From Microcella sp. (GTDB lineage: Bacteria; Actinomycetota; Actinomycetes; Actinomycetales; Microbacteriaceae): a stretch of 8,343 bases of DNA. Location: contig JAIWOM010000057.1 in the NCBI GenBank assembly GCA_020216895.1, forward strand, positions 1 to 8,343, in the 5' to 3' direction. Below are positions 7,449-8,343 of the stretch, in pieces (position 1 is the stretch's first letter; each line of letters begins with the position of its first letter). Below the pieces are notes generated by a model. The model ran no database searches and was not told the DNA's origin. It worked only from the letters and a program-made list of their open reading frames with translations. The position numbers and the translations under genes are program-made.

Positions 7449-8343
7449 TCAGGCGATCGGCGTGCCGACCGAGCCGAGCGGGGAATCGAGGAGGGTGCCG
7501 GAGGCGTCGCGCCGGGCGCCGCCCTCGGGCAGCGTGCGGCTCGAACCATCGGCGCCGACCGCGAGGGGGTGCGCGCCCGCCCAGGCGAGCTGGAGCACGT
7601 CCTCGCCCTTGAGGAAGGCGTGGCAGCGAACGCCGCCGGTCGCGCGCCCCTTGCCGGGGAACTGCTCGAAGTCGGAGACCTTCGCCCGCCCCGGGTCAGC
7701 ACCGGCGATGGTCTGCGTGGAGCCGGACACCGTCACGACCGCGACGCCCTCACCGCGGACGACCCCGAAGTGCAGCACGGATGCGCCCGCACCGAGCTTG
7801 ATGCCGGCCATGCCCCCGGCCGCGAGACCCTGGGGGCGCACCTGGTCGCCCGCGAAGTGCAGCAGCTGGGCATCCGTCGTGATGAACACCAGCTCGTCGT
7901 CATCGGCCGCCGGGGCCGCGCCGACGACCTCGTCGCCGGGCTTGAGGGCGATCACCTCACCGTCGGGACGCGACGGCCAGGCGTCGGTCGTGACGCGCTT
8001 GACGACGCCCTGCCGGGTGCCGAGAGCGAGCGGGGTCGCGCCGGCAGGGTCGATGATCGTGACCACGCGCTCCTTGGCGTCGGTGAGCCCCAGGTAGTCG
8101 CGCAGGCGGGCGCCCGCCGCGAGCTGCACCGAGGTCGCGGGAACGCTCGGCAAGTCGACGGGCGTGAACCGCACGAACCGGCCCTTCGACGTCACGGCGA
8201 CGAGGTCGCCTCGGGTCGTCGAGTCGACCGCCGCGAGGATCGCGTCGTGCTTGCTGCGGCGGCTCGGTGCCGCGATCGGCGCCCCGTCGGCGAGCTCGAC
8301 GCGCACGGCGCGACCGGTCGTCGACACGAGCACGCGGCAGGGC
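7449..8343 (-). CDS. parC: DNA topoisomerase IV subunit A, C-terminal beta-pinwheel part (runs off right edge)
   Basis: C-terminal portion of a GyrA/ParC subunit; the catalytic tyrosine domain lies beyond the window. The frame stays open to the edge (PCRVLVSTTGRAV...), so the GTG near 8333 is internal, not a start. About 298 codons are visible. They show blade-like repeats of a beta-pinwheel: LVSTTGRAVRV, AVTSKGRFVRFTPVDLP, LGTRQGVVKRV, FITTDAQLLHF, VVTVSGSTQTI and AVGADGSSRTL. This suggests about six blades, which bind and bend DNA. A canonical GyrA box (QRRGGKG) is absent; the nearest segment is FPGKGRATGGVRC. That favours ParC-type (decatenating) over gyrase-type (supercoiling) function. 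It converges on parE, so the two subunits are not in one operon here. Confidence 0.88.
   Translation of the reverse strand, partial: PCRVLVSTTGRAVRVELADGAPIAAPSRRSKHDAILAAVDSTTRGDLVAVTSKGRFVRFTPVDLPSVPATSVQLAAGARLRDYLGLTDAKERVVTIIDPAGATPLALGTRQGVVKRVTTDAWPSRPDGEVIALKPGDEVVGAAPAADDDELVFITTDAQLLHFAGDQVRPQGLAAGGMAGIKLGAGASVLHFGVVRGEGVAVVTVSGSTQTIAGADPGRAKVSDFEQFPGKGRATGGVRCHAFLKGEDVLQLAWAGAHPLAVGADGSSRTLPEGGARRDASGTLLDSPLGSVGTPIA

Noticed and set aside
4853..7702. Very long minus-strand open frame (949 codons) antisense to parE
   Set aside because: It spans parts of three clear genes and is a by-product of GC-rich third positions; no family features and no credible start.
8323..8333. GTG near the right edge as a start for the last minus-strand gene
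   Set aside because: The frame stays open to the window edge and upstream residues continue the beta-pinwheel, so this is an internal codon of parC.

Overview
The window is a very GC-rich stretch of an actinobacterial chromosome. Codons strongly favour G or C in the third position, some starts look leaderless, and the gene set is the conserved principal-sigma-factor / topoisomerase IV neighbourhood known from Actinomycetota. Protein style and gene order fit Microbacteriaceae best; the genus cannot be fixed from the sequence alone.

Layout from left to right. (1) The 5' end of an M17 leucyl aminopeptidase gene runs leftward off the window. (2) Divergent from it is a PAC2-family (proteasome assembly chaperone-like) gene. 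(3) After a 184-bp GC-rich gap, which holds a 10-bp direct repeat and an extended -10 promoter, comes the primary sigma factor gene (sigA/rpoD/hrdB). It has a long Lys/Ala/Thr pentad tail followed by an acidic stretch. (4) A stand-alone homologue of coenzyme F420-0:L-glutamate ligase follows at 56 bp, probably in the same transcript. (5) On the minus strand, a probable two-gene unit encodes a small DUF7455-type zinc-ribbon-like protein and a sugar-transfer-associated ATP-grasp protein. (6) Divergent from that unit is the topoisomerase IV B subunit gene, parE. (7) Converging on parE, separated by 34 bp and a GC hairpin, is the 3' part of the A subunit gene, parC, encoding its C-terminal beta-pinwheel. 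It runs off the right edge.

How the parts relate. SigA sets housekeeping transcription, and ParE/ParC together decatenate chromosomes. PepA trims peptides, while the PAC2 protein may chaperone or scaffold protein complexes. The ATP-grasp protein and the F420-ligase-like protein have no pathway partners in the window and are the least explained genes. No mobile element, CRISPR array, tRNA or rRNA is visible, and no gap exceeds 300 bases. I see no exotic new system. The best leads are a recurring leaderless-promoter signature at three genes, the direct repeat ahead of sigA, the repeat-built sigma tail, the orphan ATP-grasp/DUF7455 pair, and an altered ATP-binding motif in ParE.
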